64,000 nucleotides of DNA from Blepharisma japonicum (GCA_949751835.1 CATKHK010000104.1:62001-126000), one strand, 5' to 3'; shown: positions 34,357 through 47,100, counted from the stretch's first letter. Notes: generated by a model from the sequence alone, not told the origin. Numbers and translations are program-made.

Positions 34357-35412
34357 ATGGATTCCTTATCCTTTTATACCTCTTCAAAAAAATCCAAAAT
34401 CTTCTACACATCTCTTGCCATTTTTGGAATTGTCTGTGTAGTCGGCGTCATCGCTCTCACATCTTCAAATCCCCCTTCACCAGGACTTCAACAATTCCAA
34501 CTAGAAGTTGAAGAATTCAATCATTTCCTTGCCCGTCACAACAAGCTGTATTCAACCGCCGAAGAGTATGCCAGAAGGTTTAAGGTGTACCGTGACAACT
34601 CAGCTTTTATTAGAATTCACAATTCACAAGCAGGAAGCTGGGTATTAAAAGCAAACCAATTCGCTGATATCTCATTTGCAGAATTCAAGAGCCTTTATTT
34701 AGGAACCAAGACTCAAGCTCACTATGCAAAGAGGGTAGCTGAAGAAAGCAATGTAGTAATTCCTGATGCAATTGACTGGAGAGAAGCAGGAGCAGTGACT
34801 AAAGTAAAAAACCAAGGAGGATGTGGAGGCTGCTGGGCTTTTTCTACAACTGGAGCTGTAGAAGGTGCTTGGTTCTTGGCTAACCATACCTTAGTGTCCC
34901 TTAGTGAACAAGAGCTTATTGATTGCTCAAGATCATATGGGAATGAAGGTTGCAATGGAGGACTTATGGATTACGGCTTTGAGTTCGTAATACAGAATGG
35001 TCTAACTACAGAAAAGCATTATAAATATACAGGGAGAGATGGAGTTTGCAACCAAACTAAAGTTGCAAATGTTTCTGCTACCATTTCTGCATATGTCGAT
35101 GTATCGCCTAATAACAGTACCGCATTACTTGCTGCTCTTACTCATGGCCCAGTTTCAGTCGGTGTGCAAGCTGATCAAGCTGCCTGGCAATTCTATGGAG
35201 GCGGAATCATAGACAAAAGCTGCGGGACAAACCTAGACCATGGAGTACTTGTAGTTGGCTTCAATAGAACCACAGTTCCTGCTTACTACATCGTCAAGAA
35301 CTCTTGGGGACCTTACTGGGGTGAAGACGGCTACATCCGAATTGCAGTAAAAGAAGGAAAAGGCCTTTGTGGAATACAGATGATGCCCTCTTATCCTATA
35401 ATCAATAAATAA
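34357..35412 (+). CDS. Membrane-anchored cathepsin-L-like cysteine protease, copy C
   Basis: A 351-aa third intact array member: short cytosolic tail, signal-anchor (about 18-36), I29 prodomain, mature C1A domain. The catalytic motif is QGGCGGCWAF (Ser before Cys replaced by Gly, seen in some active papains). His is in DHGVLVVGF and Asn in YYIVKNSWG. The activation region is VVIPDAIDWREAG. All Trp codons are TGG. It ends 24 bp before the HP1-like gene on the same strand. Confidence 0.94.
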   Translation: MDSLSFYTSSKKSKIFYTSLAIFGIVCVVGVIALTSSNPPSPGLQQFQLEVEEFNHFLARHNKLYSTAEEYARRFKVYRDNSAFIRIHNSQAGSWVLKANQFADISFAEFKSLYLGTKTQAHYAKRVAEESNVVIPDAIDWREAGAVTKVKNQGGCGGCWAFSTTGAVEGAWFLANHTLVSLSEQELIDCSRSYGNEGCNGGLMDYGFEFVIQNGLTTEKHYKYTGRDGVCNQTKVANVSATISAYVDVSPNNSTALLAALTHGPVSVGVQADQAAWQFYGGGIIDKSCGTNLDHGVLVVGFNRTTVPAYYIVKNSWGPYWGEDGYIRIAVKEGKGLCGIQMMPSYPIINK

Positions 35413-35436
35413 TCCTTCCTTTGATAATCATAAAAT

Positions 35437-36042
35437 ATGCAGAAGTTTTATTACACACGAAAATGGGCCCCAAAGAAAAAACCTCTGTCCCAAGCAAGCC
35501 TTCTGCAGGATAAGCTACGGAAGAAGCCAATTGTCTGCTATATTTCGAGCGACTCAGAAATGAGTGAAGATGAAATGGCGGGACTGGGCTATTTTGTCGT
35601 TGATAAGATTATAGAGAAAAGAGGTGAAGGAAAAGAAGAAATGTACTTGGTGAAGTGAAAAGGATATGAAAATCTGACGTGGGAGCCTAAAAAGAACTTG
35701 AAAAGCTGCCTAGAAGCAGTTGAAGAGTTTGAAGAGAAAAGGCATAATCTCAGTGGGGAATCTATATTTGAGCCTGAGCTTGAGAATAAACAGCTGCCTA
35801 AAAAAAGGCTGAGGAAGACAAAATACAAGCCGAAGATGAAAAGATTAAAGCCTTCAGAGCCAAGAAAAGGAATTTTAGGAAAAGATCAAGCTCTGAAGAT
35901 CACTGAAGCTAAGATCATAGATGGAAAAGTCTATTATGGCGTTCTCTTTAAAGAGATTCCAGGAGTTTCATGAATAAGCCATGAAGATGTCATGAAAAAA
36001 GCTAATCACCTTATTCTCAAACACTTTAATTCTCATGTATAA
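35437..36042 (+). CDS. HP1-like chromodomain protein
   Basis: A 201-aa basic protein. The chromodomain (about residues 50-100) reads GYFVVDKIIEKR...YLVKWKGYENLTWEPKKNL. The aromatic cage that holds methyl-lysine is complete (Tyr/Phe near 51, Trp74, Tyr77), and Trp74 is encoded by TGA at 35656-35658. A basic linker follows. The C-terminal ~60 residues (ALKITEAKIIDGKVYYGVLFKEIPGVSW..., second TGA Trp) have the length and position of a chromo-shadow domain, but the match is weak. Probably a heterochromatin reader of H3K9me or H3K27me. In ciliates such proteins also take part in programmed DNA elimination; that role here is only a possibility. Confidence 0.88.
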
Positions 36043-36069
36043 TTATTGGTCATTTATTGTCATTATAAA

Positions 36070-37251
36070 TTAATCGCACCATTTGATTCTTTTCCCATCC
36101 TTCCACTCCCCCTCTTTGCCGGTCCCGTTCGCTGTATAATAAATCCCTCTCCCATGCTGTTTTCCATTATACCAGTTCCCCTCATATTTTTTGCCATCTG
36201 GCCATTCGAAAATTCCATACCCTTGCTTTTTGTCATCCACATAGCCTCCTTTGTATATTCTTCCGTCATTTCACGTAAAAGTGCCTATTCCTTGCATTTT
36301 ATTATCAGCCCACTCTCCAACATATTTTCTGCCATCATTTCAAGTATAGACTCCAACTCCATCTATATTGTTATCATGAAATTCTCCATCATACATGCTC
36401 CCATCTGCCCATTCGAATTTTCCTCTTCCTTCTTTATTTCCACTCTTATACTCTCCTTGATATCTTGCACCATCTGGCCAGGTCTCAATCCCATACCCAT
36501 CTTGCAAATCGTTGCTTCAGGTTCCTTCATATCTTGCTCCATCTGTATGAATATAAATGCCAACTCCATGAGATTTGTCATTTTGTCAGTCTCCTTCATA
36601 AATTTCTCCATCTGCATGAATGATTCTTCCTTTAAAATGGGCCTGGTCGTTTTTCCAGTATCCTTCATATCTGGACCCATCGCTCCAAATTTGGATTCCA
36701 AAGCCATGGCGTTGATTGTCCTTATTCCACTCACCTGTATAAATAGCTTGGTTTTCTAGCTCGACTGGGCCACGCTTGGTTCGAGGATCATTGTCTGGGA
36801 ATTCTTCAGTAATTTTGAAAGGGCCAAGCCGAGAGAGTATTAAACGAGTTGCATCAGTTGAATAGTCAGGGACTTGAGACTCAGAAATTTCTTTGATAAA
36901 AAGTCGAATGACGGGCTCAGAAGAGTTATTGATGGAGTGCTTTACTTGATTTGAGGAAGTAATGGAGTTGGAGTCTTTAAGGATATCTGTAGAACGGTTA
37001 TCATTTGACTCTTGGGAATGTTTGAAATTGTACACCTTTTTAATTGTGCGGCGGTCTAGGTAGCCACGAAGGACGCACTGCAGTTTTACAATGTCTTCTA
37101 AGGATAAAATTGCATTGCTATTTGTTTTTAAATCCTGCTGCTGGAGGGATTTAAGTTTAACTGATTCCATTTGTAAAACCTTCTCTCCGTCAAGTCGTAA
37201 TTGTTTTTCATCAGTGGTGGAGTTGCGGAGACATGAACAATTAAGACCCAT
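36070..37251 (-). CDS. MORN-repeat protein with IQ motif and acylation signal
   Basis: A 393-aa protein. The N-terminus MGLNCSC fits myristoylation and palmitoylation. An IQ-like helix lies near residues 53-70 ([16 protein letters not shown]). From about residue 165 to the end, eight or more MORN repeats follow ([29 protein letters not shown]...). Several repeat Trp codons are TGA (for example GDW, GTW, YTW, FTW), others TGG. MORN arrays bind membranes or extended partners and are common in basal-body and cortex proteins. The 237-aa plus-strand frame opposite is a shadow. Confidence 0.88.
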
Positions 37252-37505
37252 TTATATATGAATTAATAACGTTTTTTTATAATAAGCACCTCGTTATTAT
37301 CGCTTGTCTAATTAATTACTCAACAATACACACTAAACTAAACTCTTTTAAATAAAGCATTTTAAATCTTAATAAACTGCAATAATTTTTTTAGTGATAG
37401 CCAAATAAATCTTGTGGCTCAAATCTTTTCAAAATTTCTCATTACTCTTTATTTTTCCTCTGAGTTTATTTTTGTCAATATTTATGAATTATTAATATTG
37501 TTAAA

Positions 37506-39764
37506 ATGTCTACTGAAGAAGAAAAACAGTTTATAGAAGAAGATGAGGACAAATCACAAGAAGACGACCTTGCAGATTTAGTGTTAATCTTCAAGAACCC
37601 CTACACCGATCCTGACAAAGGCTTGCTGTGCCAGCTCAATTCTTGAATGAAAGAAAAAGAAGCCAAACATTTTTATCGAGTCCTTTTCAAACTCCACGAC
37701 AAAGAGACCGAAATCCCTCTGTTTCAACAGATTGAAAAAGAAATCGACCCCCTAATTGAAGGATGTGCCAAAGAAGGCTGGGTGAATCTCAAAGATATTG
37801 GCTCTTCCATCATCGAAAATATCTTCAAGGTTTTGCAAGACCACTTGAAGCTACAGATTCAGCTCTTTTATTCAAGAGACCGTGATGAAATTTTTTGCAG
37901 GGTCACCTGTAGCGAAACAAACCTGATGGTGCAGGCAGACCTGATTGATTACCCTTTACAGTTTAAAAAACGGATATTGGATTTACAGGACTTCAAGCAG
38001 GTATCACCATATGGTCCTTTTGAAAAGACAGAAAACTCATTAGAACTCTATAGGAGGTATGATGAAATGGAAATGGAGACTTCTGACGAGAAAGGCACCT
38101 TATTCCAATACAAGGACAGAGAAAGAATTGTGTACTCAATTATCAATAGTAGCATAGATTTGGCTAACCTTCAAGCAGAAGGACTGCTAAATAATGTTTT
38201 AGCCTTGCATAGGAAAAAACAATTAGATTATTTCATACAAACCTGGGCACTCAATAAAAATCCCTTTAAGCGCCAAGATGTTGATAGGCTAAGAGTCTAC
38301 TTCGGAGAAAAAATAGCTATGTATTTTGCATGGATTGAGTTTTTGACTGCATTTTTGGCTCCTTTTGCGATTATTAGTATTATTTTAGGTATCATTTTTT
38401 ATGCTTTACAAGATGAGGATGACGAGGATGACTCACTTTCAGGTGGAGAAGTAACCATTGTAATCCTTGCTTTTATGCTGCCTATTTTGTCCACATTTTA
38501 TGACCAATTCTGGCTCCGAGAACAATCAAAGTTGGCTTGGCGCTGGGGAACTACCGAAATTGAAGCCTTGAACGAACAAAGACCACAGTTTCGAGGAGAG
38601 TTCAGAAAAGATGAAATAACTGGAAGAATGAAGAAAGTTGCACCAGTTACTCATTGGACAACAACAAGGAAAGCAATAGGCTTTTCTGTGCTAGCACTTT
38701 TCGTCACCCTTGTCTTGGCCTGCGTTATTGTTTTGTTTGTTTATAGATCGACCTTAGATCAGAGGTCGTGGAAAGTTACAGCTGTAGGAGTAGGAAACGC
38801 TATTCAAATCAAAATTTTCAACTTAATTTATGCGAGAGTTGCTCAACAGCTTAATGATTGGGAAAATTATGAAACCTATAATGATTATAATGATGGACTC
38901 ACTCTTAAACTTTTCTTGTTTCAGTTTATCAACTGTTATTCTAGCTTATTTTATATTGCTTTCTGCAAAGGAAACTTTGAAGGGTGTGTTGATGAAGACT
39001 GTATTTATGAACTTACAAAGCAGCTTGAATCAATTTTTATTACAAATTTCTGCTTAAATCTAGTAGAAATTTATTTGCCATTACTAACTACTAAGTACAA
39101 AAATTGGTCTGAAGAGAAAAGGGTCAAAAAACTTAAAGAAACCGACCCAAGCTATAGAATAAACTTAACTCCAGCTGAATTCCAAGCAAAACTATCTAAA
39201 TATGATACTCCCTTATCTGTAACTTTTATGTAGGATTATATGGAAATTATTATGTCATATGGATATGTCATACTTTTTGGAGCCAGTTTTCCGTTCTCCT
39301 TGGCTTTGCTTTTCTTCTTAATTTTCGTAGAAATTAAAGTTGACTCTTGGAAGATGTGCACACTGACACAAAGACCATACCCTCAGAGATCAAATTCTAT
39401 TGGAGTTTGGCTTCAAATTATCCAGGTGATTTCTTTTATTGGGGCAGGAACTAATATGGCAATAATTATATTTACAACTGATGCTTTCGAAATTGAGGAT
39501 ACCAAAAATAAATGGTTGATATTCCTCATTCTTGAGCACAGTTTGATTATTCTGAAAATAATCCTTAATGTCCTAATCCCAGATATCCCAACTATTGTGA
39601 CAAAAGGCCTTATGTGGAGTAAGGTTCAAGTCGACGAAAAATTATATGGAAAAATTTCTGATGTAGATAAATGCAGGAGCCTCAAAAACCTAGAGTTTGA
39701 GGACCCTCCAAATACGCAAAAAGTAAAGACAGATTTCAAATCGATTCCTTTTACAACTGAGTAA
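37506..39764 (+). CDS. Anoctamin/TMEM16 family membrane protein
   Basis: A 747-aa anoctamin. The acidic cytosolic N-terminal domain ends near residue 240. The channel/scramblase block follows: YFAWIEFLTAFLAPFAIISIILG, VTIVILAFMLPILSTFYDQFWLREQSKLAWRWGT, the intracellular loop RPQFRGEFRKDEITGR, and after the intron MSYGYVILFGASFPFSLALLFFLI, which matches the QYGFVTLF block near the calcium site. TGA is Trp at LNSW. The 15-nt intron (39219-39233) removes a TAG that would cut off the last quarter. Likely a calcium-activated chloride channel or lipid scramblase; which one cannot be told here. Confidence 0.9.
39219..39233 (+). other. 15-nt intron in the anoctamin gene
   Basis: GTAACTTTTATGTAG, phase 0; removes an in-frame TAG. 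A at position 10. Confidence 0.88.
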
Positions 39765-39875
39765 TTCATAAATTAACTCTTCATTTAAATTTTAATTATT
39801 TTTCAATTATTTATAAAATAGTAATTAATTACGAACTATTATTAAATTTATGAGCAGGTAAAATTATCAACTAAT

Positions 39876-41816
39876 CTAACCACTTAGCATCTGTTTCCCA
39901 TGAATAAAAAATTCTTTTTCATCATAAGCGACTTTTCCTCTGACATAAACTTTGTGGATTTTCCCATGCATTTCTTGACCTAAAAATGGAGATATTTCTT
40001 CATTTTCTGAATAAATTTCATTAATTTTAGTTCGCTCATAAGGAGACCAAATGACCAAATCGCAGTATTTTCCTTTTTCAATGGAGCCTCGCTTGTCTTG
40101 GATGTTCAAAATCCTAGCTGGGTAAAGTGATAATCATTTCGAAATCCTGATGATATAATGCTCTAATTGCGACTGAGTAGAAACAGGGATATTCAACATT
40201 GACCAAATAGCCTGCAGAGTAAATCCGATGCTGCAAATCCCATTTAAAGCTTTGTGAAAATTCCCGTTTTCTATATCTTTACCTCTTGGAGAAATGCAGG
40301 CATGTTGAGAGGATATGCAATCAATTGCCTTCATTTTCAGCAAGTCCCATAATAGGTTGCAATTACCTCTATTTCTGATTGGAGGGGAATTTTTAAAAAT
40401 TGTACTCCCATCTTTTATAGAGTCGCATGTAAAATACAGATGTGGAGCAGGGATTTCACATGTTAACTGTGGGAAATGCTCCTTAGCTTGCCTAATTTTA
40501 TTAATCGCAATAGCTGAAGAAACTCCTACAATATGCAAAGGGATTTCTGGTCTTAGATTTGCTAAAATTTTATCAATTCCTGATGTTTCTCAATGTTCTG
40601 AATAATTTGCGAGATGGTACACATAAATTCTTTTTTTATCTTCATGCTTTTCTTGCTGTGGTTTAATGCTTAAAGCTTGAGGTCTTCGGAATTTCATTCG
40701 ATCTTCATAAGTGTTCTTCAAAGGCTCTGCAGGAATTTTCGGCATTTCCATAATTGGGATGCAATTTCCTACAAACGGAAAGCTTTGCCTTCTAAACTCA
40801 GTCCTCCCAGCTTGTTTGTAGGTAAATTGTTCGGCTTGAGAAATATTTTCAATACTGACCTGGTTTTGCTTGATTCTTTTGTCTAAGTCGTCGAAAATAG
40901 TATGAGTTTTTGATCGTAAGTGGGGAGATTTACTGCTATAAATGAGCAATGAGTATTCATCAGTATCAGGGGCTGGGGAAATTTCTTTTTGGATTTCTTT
41001 ATGGATTAGCTGGCACTCAAAGTTTTCACCAGAATTTGATCGAGATTTTATCAGCTGATGTTGTAGCTTCTCCAAGTCTTCGTTTCAGAACGACCGTGTT
41101 ACTTCCAAATCTGGGATAGACTGACTTGACTCAGAATCATCTTCAGAATCAATTGTATCAGGAAAAGCTGCTGCGAAAACATTATAGTTTTCTGACTTTT
41201 CTGCTGTATTTCTTTCTTCAACTTTTTCAAACCTCATTGGTGAAGCCATAAACAACATTCTTGCATCAGGCAAAGTAGGATCAATAAAAATAGGTAACTT
41301 CAGCCCAGAAACTCTATCAAAAAATACAGCAAGATCAGAAGGGACAGTTTGCACCGACGTACTTGGAGGGAAAAGGTAGCTTTTAACTGCAAGATATCCT
41401 TTGCTCTCTATTTCCTCAAGCCTTTCAAAATTGTTCCTGTCAAGTACCAAGATTTTTCCAACATCGCAATAGAGATCTCCATTTTGAAAATCAGCTGTAT
41501 AAAATCCATCTTCTTCTATGATAAGAGAAACTCCTCCACTAACAGCTGATTTAGTTAAAAATGTATAATTTTCAAATTCCCTTCTTACATTCAGATCAAT
41601 GATCCCAGGGGAAATATAGAAATTCGTAAAGTCCTGAGGGTTCCACTCAGTGTATTTTTCTATAACTGCGTTGACAGGAACGTTATCATCTAATATGATA
41701 ACATCGGAAATAAATTCACCTTCGATCAGAATTATCCCATACATAGGGTGATGGGAGTATAGATGGCTATCTCCTGAAAGAACGATATGTTTGCTAACGA
41801 TGGCTTTTTTACCCAT
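39876..41816 (-). CDS. Allantoinase/dihydropyrimidinase-like protein, probably catalytically dead
   Basis: A 646-aa amidohydrolase-superfamily protein closest to allantoinase, joined across three TGA (Trp) codons. The scaffold is clear: SPGIID at 69-74, TKSAVSGGVSLIIEE, LAVKSYLFPP (the carbamylated-Lys position), LHIVGVSSAIAINKI, FKNSPPIRNRGNCNLLWDLL, and C-terminal RGSIEKGKYCDLVIWSP. The metal ligands are lost: the HxH after GIID is NVR, the strand-5 and strand-6 His positions read IDP and IVG, and the Asp of SDHSP is replaced (SSQHACISP). A poorly conserved insert of about 160-200 residues interrupts the barrel. It probably serves a non-enzymatic scaffold role, like CRMP proteins. Convergent with anoctamin. 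Confidence 0.82.
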
Positions 41817-41922
41817 AATATATTTACATACTTAAACCAGTGAGATTAATATAATAAAAACTAGGAAAAAATAGTGTGATCTAAAAATACGTCACTATGG
41901 ATTATTTAATAATTCAGAAATA

Positions 41923-43297
41923 ATGGTATCGATTGAGCCGAAGCAGCAGAATGAAGTCGAATTTTATGACGAACAAGAAAATCCAGTATATCATGAGTAA
42001 AATATAGTAAGGAAGCAAAGCCCTTTTCAAGAGCTCTCGGCCCAGTTGAATTCTTTAGAGATTTTCAATCAGGAATCCCCAAATCTTGCTGACTGAGAAG
42101 ACTTGCATAAAGCTGATGCTTCATTAAAGTAACCTTAATCATAGAGCTGCTCTTTTCCAAATTCAGTCCGTTATAGATATGGTTGAGATGTGTCGTCCTA
42201 GTGAAGCAAAATCAAACTCAATTGGGAAATTAGTAGGCAGAATGGGGACGAGGCAATTCTTTTCTATTAAGCATTTAGTTAAGCACAAATCTACACCTAT
42301 AAATTGGCTTGAAAGAATTGCGCTTAAATATAAAGCTTTAGCAGATTGTGAAAGCATTATGGATGATAAAATTACATCAATTGAAGAAAATCAGGATCGG
42401 CAGCGAATTTTTATACACAATTTATTAGAAATTAGGAAAAAATGAAAAATCTTAAGGGAAGGTAACTCAGTTTATGCGTTAATTTGAAATGGACAAATGA
42501 AAAACTTGGTTGGGGATATTCATAAAGCATTTTTGTTTATCGATAAGCAAGAAGGCTTCAAGGTGCAACTACATCCAGAAGTCAAAAAGATGAAATTTTT
42601 ACATGTAATTATGAAATCAAATAATCTATCATTACCAGCTTTGAATTTATTTAAAAATGATGCTATAAATGAAGATTTATTCCGGGCTGAAGAAGCTGTC
42701 AAGGATTTCGCATTAATGAAAACAATTTATAACGAAATAGAAGAAACAGAACTGTACAGTGTTAGAAAATTTAATGAAAAAAATATAGAAATTCGAGTCA
42801 ATGTAATGGAGATATAGACAGAAGTTAAAGGAATAAGCTTGACCTTGCAGTTTGAAACAAAAGATGAACTGCAAGTGAACTCTACTGAAAAAAAAATTTT
42901 GGATAAATTATTTGAAAAATTTATAATTAAGAAGGAAAGAGGAGGGAAGCTACTTGTAAAATTTATAAATATTTTGGTACATAACTCAGTAAAGCTTGAA
43001 GCTTATGGAATTCTTGTGAAAATTTTGGAAAGAAATGAAATTAATTATAGGATTCAGTCGAAGTGTAATGGTGAGCTGAATATGACTTATATAGTTTTTA
43101 ATGAAGCAGGAAATAATAAGATTATTGATTTAGAAATTAATCAAAGCAAGCTGAGATGCTCGACATATCAGCAGCTTTATATCAATAGATTCATTCCTCT
43201 GAGACCAATTATGGAAGTAAAGCTTTGCGAGCTGGAAAGTCTTTTATTGACTACAATAAATTATCAAAAAGAAATATTACGACAAGATTTTCATTAA
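41923..43297 (+). CDS. Unknown protein with three tiny introns
   Basis: A 442-aa protein reconstructed by removing three introns (41997-42011, 42129-42144, 42803-42817), each of which removes an in-frame stop. Four TGA codons are Trp (for example ADWEDLH, RKKWKIL, LIWNGQ). The N-terminus is acidic; the rest is a mixed alpha/beta, Lys-rich soluble protein with no signal peptide, membrane span or domain that I recognise. A decayed copy of its last exon lies at 48187-48640, showing that the gene was partly included in the receptor duplication downstream. Confidence 0.78.
41997..42011 (+). other. 15-nt intron 1 of the unknown gene
   Basis: GTAAAATATAGTAAG, phase 2; A at position 10. An internal TAG at positions 9-11 is not used as the acceptor, because the frame requires the later AAG. 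Confidence 0.72.
42129..42144 (+). other. 16-nt intron 2 of the unknown gene
   Basis: GTAACCTTAATCATAG, phase 2; the only clear 16-nt intron in the window. Confidence 0.75.
42803..42817 (+). other. 15-nt intron 3 of the unknown gene
   Basis: GTAATGGAGATATAG, phase 0; removes a TAG. A at position 10; the only 15-nt intron here without T at position 9. Confidence 0.78.
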
Positions 43298-44107
43298 GTT
43301 TTTAGTCAAAGAAATTATAAAATTTATTAATTTATTTTCTTGATGGATAAATTAAATTGATCTTTATAAAACTTCATTTGATTGATATAATCTAAATGAA
43401 ATTTTAAAGTAATTAGTTATTCTCATAAAAAAGTATTTTGATATAAAAATTATTAATTGATAATTTGCTAAAATTTTTCAAAATTAAATATGAAATAATT
43501 TTTTTATTAGATGTATGATTAAAGCTGTAAATGCCAGATAAACTCCGAATTTGGCAATTCAAATCTTCCAGCTCTCTTTATTTGAATCTGAGAGGTAATA
43601 ATAAGAACTCTACTAATCAAAATTAAATAATATCAAGATCATCAATTATTTGTAAGGCTGGAAGATTAAAAACTTATTATAGCCACAACATTATTTTTAT
43701 AAAATAGTGATACACCCTGATTTTACTATCTTAAATAAGGTTCATTATTGTTTCGTCACATGAATTCAAAGGGATTTGAATTGATTTGAAAGTATTTTAG
43801 AGCTTAAGGATATTAATTGATATTAAGAAATATTCTGTTGAATGTTATATTAAATTAAATTTTCCATTCAAAGCTTATAAAATTACTGATTAATTTAATT
43901 TATCTAATATTCACTATTTTCATAATTATTATAAATTTTATTATTCATCTTTAATAATGTTGGGGAAATTTCAAACTCAGATAGTAATTTTAAAAATACT
44001 TTGAGTTAAATTTTTATTGCAAGCCAAATAAAAGCTTACTGGACGCTAGTTAGTAATTTTAAATATATTAAATGGGTAGGCTTTGATCAAGATTTTATTA
44101 ATATAAA
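43298..44107 (+). other. Upstream region of receptor 1 (duplicated)
   Basis: About 810 bp, AT-rich. It is recognisably similar to 48641-49439 upstream of receptor 2 but more diverged than the coding parts, with indels. The last 70 bp (GGCTTTGATCAAGATTTTATTA...) are strongly conserved in both copies and may hold the promoter. Confidence 0.6.
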
Positions 44108-47100
44108 ATGATTGTTTTTTATTTTGTTATAAACTATATGCAGCCTATTCAATGTTACCTTTTGAAAACGCTAGTACTCTTTGTTCTTTTAGGTAAAATC
44201 AGTTCAATAGAAATCATCTCAATTTTTTCTGATAATCCTCAAACAAATGCGAATTCTGACAGCATATACGCAAATAAGCCCTATTATCTTGAAACTTTTA
44301 AAGTTGTTGAACCTTTTGCTGAGTTTCACGAATGCAACTTTTCCAAAATATTTGAGTGTCTTTCATCTTATCCAAATAGTTCCATCTTGCTTGACTTGTC
44401 AAGCGATCTTGATGTCCACCTTTCCCTTTCCCAAATCAGCAAAAACCATATGTTGATTCATTTGGTTTTTAATAATGACCTGAAGTACTCCAATAAGTGG
44501 ACTTATTCAATCACGCCTTCAAAATCAAGCCAAATGGATTCGTTTTTTTCCTTGCTCAGATATTTTAATTGGACTGAAGGAATAGTATTTTTCAACGACC
44601 TAAGCTATGAGTTAAAAACTGAAATTAATCAGTTTTCATCAGAGCTCAAGTTTATCTCTGTGGGATCAGATACAAACATTGATCAACTGGTCAACAAAAT
44701 AGTTTTTCGGCTTGGAGAAACTCTTTACTATATTCTAACAGATTCCCTACAATCAGTTTACTTGCAAAATTCTTTGAAAAATGCAGATCTTTTGAATGCT
44801 GGAACAGGAATTATTTTAGATCAGAAAAGCGGCTACAATTGTACATGTGAAGGAGCACTGATAATTACTGAAATTGGCCATGAATTTGATTCCAGCCCTA
44901 CCGAGTATATAGTAAAATCCATCATTGATATCGTTTCATATTTACTGAATAATATTTCTTCAGAATCTCTCAACGAACTTGTGTCGTTGCTTGATTTTTA
45001 CCTTCCAAACAAAAGTATAAAAAATGAGTTTTCAATTGTCAATATTCAAAACGGTCAAAGAGTAATTGTTGGCTCCATTATCAATAATAAAGTTAATCTT
45101 ACTAGGGACCTAGTTTTCCCTGGTAAAGAAAAAAATACTCCAAAATCAACCAAAAAAGTACTAAAAATCAGCATAAATGATGGTACATCTAATCCTGGCT
45201 TTGCTCCCAGTGAGGGCTCAAAATCCCGCTCAATGGGCTCCTATATAGCTGTAGATAAAATTAATGAAGGTACAAATATTTTATCTAATTTCCAAGTCAG
45301 TATATACAGTTTCGACTGCGGGGTCACTATATTTAACGAGTCATTTGCAAAAGCCTGTTTCACAAAAGATGCTGATCAATTGGGTTTAGCCCATTTAACT
45401 AGTTTTGGGTCTGCAGTAGCAATAGGGACGTTGCATTTGCTTCAAAAACTAAACATGAGTATTCCATGCATCGGCAGCACAAATATGGACCCATCTTTGC
45501 AGTCTTCAGCGGCTTTCCCGATGTATGTAAGAACGATTGCTTCATCTACATATGGACAACTTATATCATTAGTAAGTGTAATGAGATGGAAAAAGGCCAC
45601 AATAATTTATGAAAATAATGGATGGAGCATCACTGCTTATAAGCTCATAGTAGATATGTCAAAATACTTGGAAATTGAGTTTATTAACCCTGCAAACTTA
45701 CACGCTATACCTCCAGGATTGAACGGAACTACAATTTTGGACTATGCGAACGTTTTCCAAGCGATCATAAATTCGCAAGCAAGGTTATTAATACTACTAT
45801 GCCAGTACCCGACATCTAATTATGCAGCAGAATATTTGTATGATTTAGGGATGAGGAAAGGAGATCTTGTTATCTATGCAGGAGCATCTGATACTCTTAA
45901 CTATTTTTTAACAAATGATACGAATTTATATAAAAGATTTGCAGTTGGATATTCAGCTGTACAGATCCTTTACCCAGTATGAGCTGGAGAATTGGGACAA
46001 GAGACCAAAAATAGAATTTTTAACAAATATCATAAACAGCCAGCTGGAGCTAGTTGCTCTTATTATGATTCTGTTTATTTAGTAGGAAACGCTTTAGACT
46101 ATATAATTAATAGAGGACAAAATTATACTGACCCAAAAAAATTAATGAAGGCAATAAGAAGTACGAAATTCATCGGATGCACGGGAACAGTAAGCATTGA
46201 TAATGGTAGCAATGACCGAATTTTTGATACCTTTTTAATTCAAGCAATTAAAGCTAACGAAGATGGAAATCCATTAATCTATACTGTTGGGGAGATGAAG
46301 CCATTCAGTTCCCAGCTCTTGTCTATTAAAGAGCCTATAACTTATGCAGATGGGACAACAAATAAGTCAAGCGATTTAAGAAACGCTAATTATGAATGCC
46401 CGTTCCCTGATGATAAAGTTCAAACTTTTGCCAAAGGACGAGCGATTCTCTTCATAATTTGTTTTGCAGTTAGTTTGACCACTATAGTAATAACTTTTAT
46501 AATATGAAAACAATGGTGAAATATTCCTATTGAAGCTCTCAAAGATAAGCATGAAATTTCTTTACAAGATACTATAGTGGGGCTGACTATTGCTATAGAA
46601 TTTTTTCAATTCTCAGCTATGGGGCCAGATGCCTCTCTTATAAGTTCTTTCCTCTATAATATTAGCAACGCTTTGTCTTTAAATTTGGGGAATATTTTTA
46701 AAATGAGAAATGGGATTTTTTGGATTGTGGTGGATGTTGTTTACGGAGGAGTATTTTTATGGGTCATATTTTGTACAGTTGTTTTATTTAGACTTGACGA
46801 AAAATGGCAATTTATATGGATTTTTAGATTTTTAGGATCAGCTGAAGATTACCTAATGCCGGTTTTGGGAAATCTTTGCTTTATTCCTTTTGTTTCAATC
46901 TGCCTCGATATATTTGTGTGTGATCAATCTGTCGGTGATCATTTCACTGACAGTTTTCTTGCGAAAGACTGTTTTTATTTCTGCTGAAAAGATGAACATT
47001 TATATTATGCTTGCTTTGCATTTATTGCATTAATAGCTTATGAGCCGCTAGCTGTATTTTGTCGTCCCCTTTGGCAAGAGCTACAGCCAACACTTCATGT

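Noticed and set aside
36046-36759. 237-aa hydrophobic plus-strand frame
   Set aside because: Antisense shadow of the MORN-repeat gene; its pseudo-repeats mirror the MORN units.
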